DNA from: Streptomyces rhizoryzae | GTDB taxonomy: Bacteria > Actinomycetota > Actinomycetes > Streptomycetales > Streptomycetaceae | Assembly: GCF_023155275.1 (NCBI RefSeq) | Contig: NZ_JALMUV010000006.1 | Span: 169,386-233,385, forward strand | Reading direction: 5' to 3' | Length of the DNA stretch: 64,000 bases | Part shown: one piece after another, positions 8,273 to 17,355 of the stretch | Layout: each line of letters opens with the position of its first letter | Position numbering within the stretch: position 1 is the first letter of the stretch | The notes under the pieces: generated by a model | Seen by the model: the letters and a program-made list of their open reading frames with translations, nothing else | Told to the model about the DNA's origin: nothing | Databases searched by the model: none | Position numbers and translations under genes: made by a program

Positions 8273-9493
8273 GTGAACCAACTGATGTCCCGCGAAGCCG
8301 CCGACCCGCACGCCCCCGCCCTGCCCGGTACGCTCCCCGAGCCGCTACGCGCCGAACTCATCGCGTTCCGCCGCGACTTGCACATGCACCCCGAGCTGGG
8401 CAACCAGGAGCACCGCACCACCGCGGCGCTCAAGGACCGCCTGGAGCGGGCCGGCCTGCGCCCCCGGGTCCTGGCCACCGGCACCGGCCTGCTGTGCGAC
8501 ATCGGTACGGACGGCGCGGACGGCGGGGCGGACGGCATCCTGGCCCTCCGCGCGGACATCGACGCCCTCCCCATCCCCGACACCAAGACCGTCGACTACG
8601 CCTCCACGGTCCCCGGCCGCGCCCACGCCTGCGGCCACGACGTGCACACCACCGTGGTGCTCGGCGCCGGCCTGGTGCTGGCCGGGCTGGCCCGCGAGGG
8701 CCGGCTGCCCCGCCCGGTGCGGCTGCTGTTCCAGCCCGCCGAGGAGGTGCTGCCCGGCGGCGCCGCCGAGGTCGTGGCCGGCGGGGCGCTGGAGGGCGTC
8801 GGCCGGATCCTCGCGGTGCACTGCGACCCGCGGGTGGACGCCGGCCGGATCGGGCTGCGCACCGGCCCGATCACCTCCGCCTGCGACCGCCTGGAGGTCG
8901 CCCTCGAAGGCCCCGGCGGCCACACCGCCCGCCCGCACCTGACCACCGACATGGTCACCGCCGCGGCCCGGGTCGCGCTGGACGTCCCGGCGGTGATCGC
9001 CCGCCGGATCGACGCCCGGGCCGGCCTCGCGGTCACCTGGGGCCGGCTGGAGACCGGTCACGCCTGCAACGTCATCCCGCAGCGCGCCACGCTCGCCGGC
9101 ACCGTCCGCTGCCTGGAACTGGACGCCTGGCGGCAGGCGCCCGACCTGGTCCACGCCGCGATCGACGAGGTCGCCGCCCTGCACGGCGCCAAGTCGCAGA
9201 TCGGCTACGTCCGCGGCGTCCCCCCGGTCGTCAACGAGGCCGGCAGCGTCCAGCTGCTGCACGACGCGATGGCCGCCCGCCGCGGCGCGGACGCCGTCGA
9301 GGGCACCGAGCAGTCCCTGGGGGGCGAGGACTTCTCCTGGTACCTCGAACACGTCCCCGGCGCCATGGCCCGGCTCGGCGTCCGCCCGCCCGGCGAGCTG
9401 TCCGGCCTCGATCTGCACCGCGGGGACTTCGACGTGGACGAGCACGCGATCACCGTGGGCGTGGAGCTGTTCACCGCCGCGGCGCTGCTCTGA
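8273..9493 (+). CDS. M20 family metallo-amidohydrolase
   Basis: The protein (406 aa) has the M20D layout: RRDLHMHPELGNQEH, LRADIDALPI, HACGHDVHTT (metal ligands), LFQPAEEVLPGG with the catalytic Glu pair, a dimerisation domain around PGGHTARPH, and a late GGEDFSWYLEH. The family hydrolyses N-acyl or peptide-like amides in the cytoplasm using two divalent metals. I keep GTG 8273 because the -10 box TAATCT ends 8 bases before it; ATG 8285 is the alternative. It precedes the nucleoside importer but ends 204 bases before it, and the operator found there is absent here, so it is probably a separate transcription unit. Substrate unknown. Confidence 0.85.
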   Translation: MNQLMSREAADPHAPALPGTLPEPLRAELIAFRRDLHMHPELGNQEHRTTAALKDRLERAGLRPRVLATGTGLLCDIGTDGADGGADGILALRADIDALPIPDTKTVDYASTVPGRAHACGHDVHTTVVLGAGLVLAGLAREGRLPRPVRLLFQPAEEVLPGGAAEVVAGGALEGVGRILAVHCDPRVDAGRIGLRTGPITSACDRLEVALEGPGGHTARPHLTTDMVTAAARVALDVPAVIARRIDARAGLAVTWGRLETGHACNVIPQRATLAGTVRCLELDAWRQAPDLVHAAIDEVAALHGAKSQIGYVRGVPPVVNEAGSVQLLHDAMAARRGADAVEGTEQSLGGEDFSWYLEHVPGAMARLGVRPPGELSGLDLHRGDFDVDEHAITVGVELFTAAALL

Positions 9494-9632
9494 CGCCCCG
9501 CCGACCGTACATATCACGCCACATCCCGCCACACGGGCGGCCGGTCCCGCGCCGGCCGCCCGCCGTGTTTCCCGGACGGGCCGTGAGAGACGAATCGATA
9601 ACGGCGATGCCATGGAGGGTTTTGCGCCAGGT

Positions 9633-9648
9633 CTACGCGCGTTAATCT
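9633..9648 (+). promoter_or_regulatory. Nucleoside operator (variant) and -10 box of the BMP-ABC operon
   Basis: CTACGCGCGTTA (9633-9644) differs from the perfect palindrome CTACGCGCGTAG at its last two bases. A TAATCT -10 box occupies 9643-9648, overlapping the site end, so a bound repressor would occlude it. Transcription would begin near 9656, about 40 bases before the GTG of the lipoprotein gene. Confidence 0.6.
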
Positions 9649-9697
9649 CCCGACAAGCCGGCGCCAGTGGGGGCGCTGACAGCGAAGGGAAGGCCCC

Positions 9698-10735
9698 GTG
9701 CGTCGGGTCATCAGGGTTGTCGCCGCGGCCACCGCCACCGCGTGCCTCGCGCTCACCGCCACCGCCTGCGGACAGAGCTTCGCGGAGGCCAACCGCGCCA
9801 CACACGCGGGCGTGGGCCTGGCCTTCGACATCGGGGGCCGGGACGACCACTCGTTCAACGAAGCGGCCGCCCGCGGCACCGAGGACGCCCGCAAGCACCT
9901 GGGTGTCAACGTCAAGATGCTCACCGCGAAGAACGGCGAGACCGAGGCGGACCGCGAGCAGCGGCTGACCTCGTTCGCCGAGGCCGGCTACAACCCGGTG
10001 ATCGGGGTCGGCTTCGCCTACAGCCAGTCCGTGCAGAACGTCGCCAAGGACTTCCCCGACACCACCTTCGGCGTGGTGGACGCGGTACCGACCGGCAAGA
10101 ACGTCGACGCGATGGTCTTCGCCGAGCACGAGGGCTCCTACCTCGCCGGGGTCGCGGCCGCACTGAAGAGCCGGACCCACAAGGTGGGCTTCATCGGCGG
10201 GGTGAACAACGCGCTGATCCAGAAGTTCCAGGCCGGCTTCGAGCAGGGCGTCCGGGACACCGACCCGCGGGCCAAGGTCGTCTCGCAGTACCTCTACCCC
10301 AACAACGACAAGGGCTTCAACGACCCTGCCGCCGCCAAGGCCAAGGCCCAGGGCATGCTCGACAGCGGGATCGACGTGATCTACTCGGCGGCCGGCCAGT
10401 CCGGCGCCGGCTCCATCGAGGCGATCAGCAAGGTCAAGGGCGCCTGGGCGATCGGCGTGGACTCCGACCAGTACCGGCAGCCGGGCCTGGCCCGCTACAA
10501 GGACCACATCCTGACCTCCGTGGTGAAGAACGTGGACGTCGCGGTCTTCGACCTGATCAAGAGCTGCGAGCAGCACAAGCCGCTGACCGGGATCCACACC
10601 TACGACCTCAAGCACGGCGGTGTCTCGCTCGCCACCTCGGGCGGCTTCATCAAGGACATCCAGCCGCAGATCGACGCGGCCCGGAAGAAGATCATCGAGG
10701 GTCGGGTGAAGGTCAAGGAGACGCCGCAACCGTAG
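9698..10735 (+). CDS. BMP-family nucleoside-binding lipoprotein
   Basis: This 345-residue solute-binding protein has a lipoprotein signal: MRR, a hydrophobic stretch, then LTATAC with Cys24 as the lipidation site. The mature part has AFDIGGRDDHSFNEAA near the start, YNPVIGVGFAYS and VGFIGGVNNALIQKF, all typical of basic membrane protein (PnrA/NupN-type) purine nucleoside receptors. It delivers nucleosides to the ABC transporter encoded next. GTG 9698 follows AAGGGAAGG at good spacing. The promoter carries the variant nucleoside operator. Confidence 0.9.
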   Translation: MRRVIRVVAAATATACLALTATACGQSFAEANRATHAGVGLAFDIGGRDDHSFNEAAARGTEDARKHLGVNVKMLTAKNGETEADREQRLTSFAEAGYNPVIGVGFAYSQSVQNVAKDFPDTTFGVVDAVPTGKNVDAMVFAEHEGSYLAGVAAALKSRTHKVGFIGGVNNALIQKFQAGFEQGVRDTDPRAKVVSQYLYPNNDKGFNDPAAAKAKAQGMLDSGIDVIYSAAGQSGAGSIEAISKVKGAWAIGVDSDQYRQPGLARYKDHILTSVVKNVDVAVFDLIKSCEQHKPLTGIHTYDLKHGGVSLATSGGFIKDIQPQIDAARKKIIEGRVKVKETPQP

Positions 10736-10828
10736 CCTCCCCGGGGCCGCCCGCCGGCCCCGCGGCCCGTCCCGTCCAGCTCCGCCCGTCCGCTTCTTCC
10801 GCTCCTTCGTCCCTGAGGGGAGTGCGCC

Positions 10829-12433
10829 ATCAACGCAGCACCCACCAGCAGCAGCCCGCCCGGCCCGGCCGCCCCTGCTGTAGAACTCCGCGGGATCACC
10901 AAGAGGTTCCCCGGCGTCGTGGCCAACCACGACATCCACCTCACCGTCCGCCGCGGTACCGTCCACGCCCTGTGCGGCGAGAACGGCGCCGGCAAGTCGA
11001 CGCTGATGAAGATCCTCTACGGCATGCAGAAGCCGGACGAGGGCACCATCGCGCTCGACGGCGAGCAGGTCGCCCTGCACTCCCCGGGCGACGCCATCGC
11101 CCGCGGCATCGGCATGGTGCACCAGCACTTCATGCTCGCCGACAACCTCACCGTCCTGGAGAACACCGTCCTGGGCGCGGAGAAACTGCACGGCATCGGC
11201 GCCGGCGCCCGCGCCCGGATCCAGGAGATCTCGGACGCGTACGGCCTGGGCATCCGGCCGGACGTCCTGATCGAGGACCTCGGCGTCGCCGACCGGCAGC
11301 GGGTGGAGATCCTCAAGGTCCTCTACCGCGGCGCCCGCACGCTGATCCTCGACGAGCCGACCGCGGTCCTCGTCCCGCAGGAGGTCGACGCGCTCTTCGC
11401 CAACCTCCGGGAACTGAAGTCCGAGGGCCTGACCGTCATCTTCATCTCCCACAAGCTGGGCGAGGTGCTCTCGGTCGCCGACGACATCACCGTCATCCGG
11501 CGCGGCACCACCGTGGCCTCCGTCGAACCGGCCAGGACCACCCCCAAGCAGCTCGCCGAGCTGATGGTCGGCAGCGAGCTGCCGTCGCCGGAGACCCGCG
11601 AATCGACCGTCACCGACGAGGAGATGCTCACCGTCAGCGACGTGCACCTGTCCGCCACCGACTCCGACGGCGTGGTCCGCACGGTGCTGGACGGCATCTC
11701 GTTCACCATCCGCAAGGGCGAGGTGCTCGGCGTCGCCGGCGTCGAGGGCAACGGCCAGGCCGAACTGGTCGAGGCCATCATGGGCACCCGCACCCCCGAC
11801 CGCGGCACCCTCACCCTGGACGGCACCGACCTGTCCCGGTCCTCCACCCGCGCCCGGCGCGAGGGCGGCATCGGCTACATCCCCGAGGACCGCCACCGGC
11901 ACGGCCTGCTGCTGGACGCCCCGCTGTGGGAGAACCGCATCCTCGGCCACGTCACCGAGCGCCCCAACAGCAAGGGCCGGCTGCTGGACCTGGCCGGTGC
12001 CCGCAAGGACACCGAGCGGATCATCGCCGAGTACGACGTCCGCACCCCCGGCATCGAGGTGACCGCGGCCTCGCTCTCCGGCGGCAACCAGCAGAAGCTG
12101 ATCGTCGGCCGCGAGATGAGCCACCACCCCAAGCTGCTGATCGCCGCCCACCCCACCCGAGGCGTGGACGTCGGCGCCCAGGCGCAGATCTGGGAGCAGA
12201 TCCGCGCCGCGCGCCGCGAGGGCCTGGCGGTCCTGCTGATCTCTGCCGACCTGGACGAGCTGATCGGCCTGTCCGACACCCTGCGGGTGATGTACCGCGG
12301 CCGGCTGGTCGCGGACGCGGACCCCGCCGTGATCACCCCGGAGGAGTTGGGCTCCGCCATGACCGGTGCCGCCAGCGGCCATCTCAGCGCGGCGGACACC
12401 ACCGCCGCCGCCCCGAAGGGTGGCGAGAAGTGA
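10829..12433 (+). CDS. Nucleoside ABC transporter ATPase, duplicated cassette, probable ATC start
   Basis: Two ABC domains lie in tandem. Domain 1 has GENGAGKSTL (near residue 50), LGVADRQRVEIL in place of a full signature, and LILDEPTAVL. Domain 2 has a degenerate Walker A (GVEGNGQAEL), the signature LSGGNQQK and AAHPTRGVDVGA, as in NupO/RbsA-type importers. The first strand VELRGITKRFPGV lies upstream of the first usual start codon in frame (GTG 10919), which would cut the fold. The frame is open only back to TGA 10814-10816, and the only start-like codon is ATC 10829, 6 bases after GAGGGGAG. I therefore propose ATC initiation (534 aa) or a base error at the start. GTG 10919 (504 aa) is what a gene caller would choose. 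Confidence 0.85.
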   Translation: MNAAPTSSSPPGPAAPAVELRGITKRFPGVVANHDIHLTVRRGTVHALCGENGAGKSTLMKILYGMQKPDEGTIALDGEQVALHSPGDAIARGIGMVHQHFMLADNLTVLENTVLGAEKLHGIGAGARARIQEISDAYGLGIRPDVLIEDLGVADRQRVEILKVLYRGARTLILDEPTAVLVPQEVDALFANLRELKSEGLTVIFISHKLGEVLSVADDITVIRRGTTVASVEPARTTPKQLAELMVGSELPSPETRESTVTDEEMLTVSDVHLSATDSDGVVRTVLDGISFTIRKGEVLGVAGVEGNGQAELVEAIMGTRTPDRGTLTLDGTDLSRSSTRARREGGIGYIPEDRHRHGLLLDAPLWENRILGHVTERPNSKGRLLDLAGARKDTERIIAEYDVRTPGIEVTAASLSGGNQQKLIVGREMSHHPKLLIAAHPTRGVDVGAQAQIWEQIRAARREGLAVLLISADLDELIGLSDTLRVMYRGRLVADADPAVITPEELGSAMTGAASGHLSAADTTAAAPKGGEK

Positions 12434-13620
12434 GCACGTCCACACCCCCCGCCGCGCCAACGGCCAAGAAGAACCCGGCCGTCGACGCCGTCGCGCGCAG
12501 CGCCGCCCGGGACCGCGTCCTGCTGGGCATCGCCGCGCCGGTCCTCGCGATCGTCGCCGCGATAGTGATCAGCTCGCTGGTCTTCCTGGCGTCCGGCGAG
12601 AACCCGTTCCGCGCGTACGGGATCATGGCCGACTACGGCCACTACAGCGACAGCCAGGTCTGGATCATCAACAAGGCGGTGCCGTACTACCTTTCGGCGC
12701 TCGCGGTGGCCGTCGGCTTCCGGATGAACCTCTTCAACATCGGCGTCGACGGGCAGTACCGGCTGGCCGCCTTCGCCGCCGCCGCGGTCGGCGGGGCCGT
12801 CGCCCTGCCCGGCGCCCTCCAGATCATCCTGCTCATCGTCATCGCGATGCTGGTGGGCGCGGTCTGGTCCGGCATTGCGGGCCTGCTGCGGACCACCCGC
12901 GGGGTCAGCGAGGTGATCACCACGATCATGCTGAACTCCATCGCGGCCTCGGTCATCGGCTACTTCCTCCAGGACGGCCGGCTGGCCGTCAAGGACGGAA
13001 ACCTCCTGCACACCACGTTCCTGCCGGAGTCCAGCCACTTCTTCTCCTTCGCCACCCACCCCAAGCCGGTCGAGGGCTTCGTGGTGATCGCAGTGGTGGC
13101 CGGCGCGCTGTACTGGTTCCTGATCAACCGCACCCGCTTCGGCTTCGACCTGCGCGCGGTGGGCGCCTCCGAGCCGGCCGCCGAGGCCAGCGGCGTCAGC
13201 GTCAAGCGCATGGTGGTCATCTCCATGCTGCTGTCCGGCGCCGCGGCCGGCCTGGTCGGCATGCCGACCCTGCTCGGCGAGTCCTTCCAGTACGGCACCG
13301 ACTTCCCGGCCGGTATCGGCTTCACCGGTATCGCCATCGCCCTGCTCGGCCGCAACCACCCGGTCGGCATGGGGTTCGGCGCCCTGCTGTGGGCGTTCCT
13401 GGACCGCACCGGCTCCCGGCTCGAGTTCGAGGGCTACGCCCAGGAGATCGTCGGTGTCATCCAGGGCGTGATCGTGCTCTGCGTGGTCATCGCCTACGAG
13501 GTCGTCCGCCGCTACGGGCTGCGCCTCCAGCAGCGCAAGGTCGGCGAGGAGCTGGCCGTGCTGGCCCGCACCGGCGACGGCACCGCCGACAACAGTGACA
13601 AGCCGGAGGTGACGGCGTGA
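12430..13620 (+). CDS. Nucleoside ABC transporter permease 1
   Basis: This 396-residue permease begins at GTG 12430, overlapping the ATPase stop as GTGA. It has about eight to ten hydrophobic helices, including LGIAAPVLAIVAAIVISSL and the family segments GFRMNLFNIGVDGQY, TRGVSEVITTIMLN, LRAVGASEPAAEASGVSV and GIGFTGIAIALLGRNHP. These belong to the BPD_transp_2 (RbsC/NupP-like) family. It pairs with the permease at 13617 to form the pore; the BMP lipoprotein supplies nucleosides. Confidence 0.9.
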   Translation: MSTSTPPAAPTAKKNPAVDAVARSAARDRVLLGIAAPVLAIVAAIVISSLVFLASGENPFRAYGIMADYGHYSDSQVWIINKAVPYYLSALAVAVGFRMNLFNIGVDGQYRLAAFAAAAVGGAVALPGALQIILLIVIAMLVGAVWSGIAGLLRTTRGVSEVITTIMLNSIAASVIGYFLQDGRLAVKDGNLLHTTFLPESSHFFSFATHPKPVEGFVVIAVVAGALYWFLINRTRFGFDLRAVGASEPAAEASGVSVKRMVVISMLLSGAAAGLVGMPTLLGESFQYGTDFPAGIGFTGIAIALLGRNHPVGMGFGALLWAFLDRTGSRLEFEGYAQEIVGVIQGVIVLCVVIAYEVVRRYGLRLQQRKVGEELAVLARTGDGTADNSDKPEVTA

Positions 13621-14900
13621 GTACCGAACTCAAGTCCGCGGCGCGGCCCGCGGCCCCCGGCAGCGGCGGCGGGAAGCGGAAGCTGACCTACCCCTGGGTG
13701 CTGCTGATCGTCGCCGGCGCGCTGGTCGCGGTCTCCGCCCTGCGGGCCGTCAGCGGCGCCGCCGACCTCACCTCGGCCGGCCAGTTCGGGGCCGCGCTCA
13801 GCGCCGCCGTCCCGATCGGCCTGGCCGGTCTGGGCGGCCTGTGGGCCGAGCGGTCCGGTGTGGTCAACATCGGCCTCGAAGGCATGATGATGCTCGGCTC
13901 GTTCGCGGCCGGCTGGGCCGGCTGGCAGCACGGGCCCTGGGCGGCGGCCGCGGCCGGCGTCCTCGGCGGCGCGCTCGGCGGCCTGGTGCACGCCGTCGCC
14001 ACCGTCACCTTCGGCGTCGACCACATCGTCTCCGGTGTGGCGATCAACATCCTGGCGCTGGGCGCCACCCAGTACCTGGCCACCCTGCTCTTCGGCCGGG
14101 AGGGCAGCGCCGCCATGGTGGCCGGCGGCAACGACAAGCAGTCGCCGCCGATGCCCGACATGCCGACCTTCACCGTCCCCGGCCTCGCCGACTGGCTCAA
14201 CGGCATCGAGGGCCACCACTGGTTCCTGGTCTCCGACCTCGCCGGGGTGCTCGGCGGCGCGGTCACCGGCGTCTCCTGGCTGACCCTGCTGACCGTGGGC
14301 CTGTTCGTCGGCACCTTCTTCCTGCTGTGGCGCTCGGCGTTCGGCCTGCGGCTGCGGTCCTGTGGCGAGGCCCCGCTCTCCGCCGAGACGCTGGGCGTCA
14401 ACGTCTACGCGTACAAGTACGCGGCGGTCGTGGTCTCCGGCGCGCTGGCCGGCCTCGGCGGTGCGTTCCTGGCGATCAGCGTGCACTTCTACCAGGACGG
14501 GCAGACCGGGGGCCGCGGCTACATCGGCCTGGCCACGATGATCTTCGGCAACTGGCGGCCGGGCGGCGTCGCCCTCGGCGCGGGCCTGTTCGGCTTCATG
14601 GACGCCATGCAGCTGCGCAGCGGCGGCCCCACCGTGCACGCCCTGCTGCTGGGCCTGGCCGCGCTGCTCGCCGGCCTGGCGGTGGTCCGGCTGCGGGCCG
14701 CCAAGCGCGCACAGGCCGCCCTCGCCGGGGTGGCTGCCGCCGTCCTGGTGGTCTGGTACGCGCTGTCCGACAACGTCCCGCTGGAACTCGTCGAGGCCAG
14801 CCCCTACATCGCTACGCTGCTGGTCCTGGCGCTCTTCTCGCAGCGCCTGCGGGCCCCGAAGGCGGTCGGCAAGCCGTACCGCAGGGGCCAGGGCCACTGA
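13617..14900 (+). CDS. Nucleoside ABC transporter permease 2
   Basis: This 427-residue permease starts at GTG 13617 in a GTGA overlap with the first permease. It has the paired-permease signature AERSGVVNIGLEGMMMLG, FGVDHIVSGVAINILALG, CGEAPLSAETLGVNVY and GRGYIGLATMIFGNW. It forms the second half of the BMP-linked importer, as NupP/NupQ do in other bacteria. Compared with permease 1 it has an extra soluble loop of about 35 residues around DKQSPPMPDMP. Cytidine deaminase follows after 79 bases, probably in the same transcript. Confidence 0.9.
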   Translation: MSTELKSAARPAAPGSGGGKRKLTYPWVLLIVAGALVAVSALRAVSGAADLTSAGQFGAALSAAVPIGLAGLGGLWAERSGVVNIGLEGMMMLGSFAAGWAGWQHGPWAAAAAGVLGGALGGLVHAVATVTFGVDHIVSGVAINILALGATQYLATLLFGREGSAAMVAGGNDKQSPPMPDMPTFTVPGLADWLNGIEGHHWFLVSDLAGVLGGAVTGVSWLTLLTVGLFVGTFFLLWRSAFGLRLRSCGEAPLSAETLGVNVYAYKYAAVVVSGALAGLGGAFLAISVHFYQDGQTGGRGYIGLATMIFGNWRPGGVALGAGLFGFMDAMQLRSGGPTVHALLLGLAALLAGLAVVRLRAAKRAQAALAGVAAAVLVVWYALSDNVPLELVEASPYIATLLVLALFSQRLRAPKAVGKPYRRGQGH

Positions 14901-14979
14901 CGGGCGCGGGCCGGCGGCGGGGCAGGGGCGTGCCCCCGTCCCGCCGCCGGCCGCCGCACCCCCACGGAAGAAAGAGCGC

Positions 14980-15399
14980 ATGACGCACCACCCCGACCTC
15001 ACCGACCACCCGCCCGTCGACTGGCCCGCCCTGCGGCAACGGGCCCGGGAGGCGATGTCCCGGGCCTACGCCCCGTACTCCGGCTATCCGGTCGGCGCCG
15101 CCGCCCTGGTGGACGACGGCCGCACGGTCACCGGCTGCAATGTCGAGAACGCCTCCTACGGCCTGGCGCTGTGCGCCGAATGCGGCCTGGTCTCGGCCCT
15201 GTTCGCCGGCGGCGGCGGCCGGCTGACCGCCTTCACCTGCGTCGACGGCGCGGGCGAACTGCTCGTCCCGTGCGGCCGCTGCCGCCAGCTGCTGCACGAG
15301 CACGGCGGCCCGGAACTGCTGGTGGACACCCAGGCCGGCATCCGCCCGCTGGCGGACCTCCTCCCGGACGCGTTCGGGCCCGGGCACCTGGCCGGCTGA
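14980..15399 (+). CDS. cdd: Cytidine deaminase
   Basis: This 139-residue enzyme deaminates cytidine and deoxycytidine to uridine and deoxyuridine. The tetrameric-class zinc site is complete: Cys65-Ala-Glu67, with Glu67 the proton shuttle, and Pro97-Cys98-x-x-Cys101. CNVENASYGL binds the substrate. ATG 14980 has a GGAAGAAAGAG site. It lies directly after the importer genes and before thymidine phosphorylase, so imported pyrimidine nucleosides are deaminated and then cleaved. Confidence 0.95.
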   Translation: MTHHPDLTDHPPVDWPALRQRAREAMSRAYAPYSGYPVGAAALVDDGRTVTGCNVENASYGLALCAECGLVSALFAGGGGRLTAFTCVDGAGELLVPCGRCRQLLHEHGGPELLVDTQAGIRPLADLLPDAFGPGHLAG

Positions 15400-15454
15400 C
15401 GGCGGGGCGGTGCGGTCCGGCCACCGGGCCGCCCTGCCCTGGCCTCCCCGGCGT

Positions 15455-15466
15455 CTATGCGTGTAG
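15455..15466 (+). promoter_or_regulatory. Nucleoside operator (variant) upstream of deoA
   Basis: CTATGCGTGTAG is a degenerate form of CTACGCGCGTAG with symmetric changes in both halves, 33 bases before the deoA ATG. It suggests that deoA has its own regulated promoter in addition to readthrough from cdd. Confidence 0.55.
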
Positions 15467-15499
15467 AACGGGATCCACCCGTTCGAAAGGAATCCGTCC

Positions 15500-16777
15500 A
15501 TGGACGCCATCTCCGTCATCCGTACCAAGCGCGACCGCGGGGAACTGACCCCCGGGCAGATCGACTGGGTCATCGACGCCTACACCCGCGGCGAGGTCGC
15601 CCACGAGCAGATGTCGTCCCTGGCCATGGCCATCTTCCTCAACGGCATGAACCGCGCGGAGATCGCCCGCTGGACCGCCGCCATGATCGCCTCCGGTGAG
15701 CGCATGGACTTCTCCTCGCTGCCCCGCCCCACCGCCGACAAGCACTCCACCGGCGGCGTCGGCGACAAGATCACCCTCCCGCTCGCCCCGCTCGTCGCGG
15801 CCTGCGGCGCCGCCGTCCCGCAGCTCTCCGGCCGCGGCCTGGGCCACACCGGCGGCACCCTCGACAAGCTCGAAGCCATCCCCGGCTGGCGCGCCCTGCT
15901 GTCCAACGACGAGATGCTGGCCGTGCTCCGCGACGTCGGCTCCGTCATCTGCGCCGCCGGCGACGGCCTGGCGCCCGCCGACAAGAAGCTCTACGCGCTG
16001 CGCGACGTCACCGGCACCGTCGAGTCGATCCCGCTGATCGCCTCCTCCATCATGTCCAAGAAGATCGCCGAGGGCACCGGCTCGCTCGTCCTGGACGTCA
16101 AGGTCGGCTCCGGCGCGTTCATGAAGAACCTCGACGACGCCCGCGAACTGGCCGCCACCATGGTCGAGTTGGGCACCGACCACGGCGTGGACACCCGCGC
16201 CCTGCTCACCGACATGTCCACCCCCCTCGGCCGCACCGCCGGCAACGCCCTCGAAGTCCGCGAATCCGTCGAGGTGCTGGCCGGCGGCGGCCCCCAGGAC
16301 GTCGTCGAGCTGACCCTGGCCCTGGCCCGCGAGATGCTCGACGCGGCCGGCCTGAAGGACGCCGACCCCGCCAAGGCGCTGGCCGACGGCTCCGCCATGG
16401 ACCACTGGCGCCGCATGATCAGCGCCCAGGGCGGCGACCCGGACGCCCCCCTGCCCGTCGCCCGCGAACAGCACACCGTCACCGCCGCCGCCACCGGCAC
16501 CCTCACCACCCTCGACGCCTACGCCGTCGGCCTCGCCGCCTGGCGCCTGGGCGCCGGCCGGGCCCGCAAGGAGGACCCGGTGCAGGCCGGCGCCGGCATC
16601 GAACTGCACGCCAAGCCCGGCGACCCGGTCACCGCCGGCCAGCCCCTCCTGACCCTCCACACCGACACCCCCGAGAAGTTCCCCTACGCGCTGGAGGCAC
16701 TGGACGGCGGCGTGGCGATCGCCCCGGCCGACACGGCCTTCACCGCCCGCCCGGTGGTCCTGGAACGCATCGTCTGA
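15500..16777 (+). CDS. deoA: Thymidine phosphorylase
   Basis: This 425-residue pyrimidine nucleoside phosphorylase shows IRTKRDRGELT, then ADKHSTGGVGDKITLPLAP (phosphate and base binding), LSGRGLGHTGGTLDKLE, and SGAFMKNLDDARELA in the expected order. It cleaves thymidine, deoxyuridine and probably uridine to base plus (deoxy)ribose-1-phosphate. The length is normal. ATG 15500 follows a GAAAGGAA site. Deoxyribose-1-P made here would be isomerised and fed to DeoC (33916-32915). Confidence 0.95.
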   Translation: MDAISVIRTKRDRGELTPGQIDWVIDAYTRGEVAHEQMSSLAMAIFLNGMNRAEIARWTAAMIASGERMDFSSLPRPTADKHSTGGVGDKITLPLAPLVAACGAAVPQLSGRGLGHTGGTLDKLEAIPGWRALLSNDEMLAVLRDVGSVICAAGDGLAPADKKLYALRDVTGTVESIPLIASSIMSKKIAEGTGSLVLDVKVGSGAFMKNLDDARELAATMVELGTDHGVDTRALLTDMSTPLGRTAGNALEVRESVEVLAGGGPQDVVELTLALAREMLDAAGLKDADPAKALADGSAMDHWRRMISAQGGDPDAPLPVAREQHTVTAAATGTLTTLDAYAVGLAAWRLGAGRARKEDPVQAGAGIELHAKPGDPVTAGQPLLTLHTDTPEKFPYALEALDGGVAIAPADTAFTARPVVLERIV

Positions 16778-16799
16778 CCTGCGCTTTTCTCATCCGGGT

Positions 16800-16833
16800 G
16801 AACGGGATCGGTGGACCGCCGCCGGTCCCGTTC
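16800..16833 (+). terminator. Hairpin after deoA
   Basis: GAACGGGA (16800-16807) pairs with TCCCGTTC (16826-16833), with further G-C pairing inside. It lies 22 bases after the deoA stop. There is no T-run, as is common for high-GC actinobacterial terminators. Confidence 0.5.
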
Positions 16834-16874
16834 GGCATGCTGGGATCGGTGATGTACCGATAGAGGAGACCGCC

Positions 16875-17154
16875 ATGAGCGCACTCACCGTCGACCACGC
16901 CTCGGGCAACAGCCCGGAGTGGGACGACCTCGTCCGCATCTGGGAGCAGGCGGACGCACGCGAGGGCTGGAAGGTGGAGATCATCGAGGCTGCTCGTCGA
17001 CCGGCGGGCCCCCGCCGGTCCGACCCTCACCCTCTACGGTGAGCCGGCGGGCGAGGTCTACCGCGTCCTGGAGACCGTGAAGTCCGGCGACGCACTGGTG
17101 CTTCCCGCACCCTTCGGGCTCGCCCTGGACACCGCGGTCTTCCCCGCGGACTGA
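16875..17154 (+). pseudogene. Uma2-family endonuclease relic with internal deletion and frameshift
   Basis: The first frame starts at ATG 16875 after AGGAG and encodes about 38 residues like the start of Streptomyces Uma2 proteins (EWDDLVRIWEQ, EGWKVEIIE). At about 16990 the homology jumps into another frame: LLVDRRAPAGPTLTLYGEP and LALDTAVFPAD, the family's C-terminal end, stopping at TGA 17152-17154. The original frame stops at 17040-17042. Normal proteins are about 180-200 residues, so roughly 100 central residues, including the catalytic Asp/Glu/Lys core, are lost. The start and end frames differ by one. The relic should be non-functional. Confidence 0.65.
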
Positions 17155-17275
17155 CGACGCGCCGCCCGCCGCCGGACCCGCCCCACCGGGACGGGCCCGG
17201 CGGGGCTCCCGGCCCCCCCCGCGACGGCGCACCCGGGCCCGCCCCCGCCGCCCCGAAAAAAATCTCGGGCCGCGA

Positions 17276-17302
17276 TGTCGAGAATCCGCGGCGTGCTCCG
17301 TC
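17276..17302 (+). promoter_or_regulatory. Candidate ECF-type promoter of the DGPF/ECF42 pair
   Basis: TGTCGA (17276-17281) and CGTC (17299-17302) are separated by 17 bases, about 54 bases before the DGPF gene. From memory, promoters of ECF42 sigma factors carry TGTCGA at -35 and CG(A/T)C at -10, so this may be an autoregulated promoter. The rest of 17155-17355 is GC-rich spacer with no gene visible. Confidence 0.45.
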
Positions 17303-17355
17303 CCCGGAGTGCACGCGGCCACAAGGCGCCGCACCCGTCCTTCAGGAGGACCACG

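Noticed and set aside
8345..12460. A 1371-codon open frame on the minus strand and other very long antisense frames (for example 53093-55744).
   Set aside because: They are mirror frames of real plus-strand genes in high-GC DNA: Gly/Ala/Arg/Asp-rich, with no domains and no ribosome sites.
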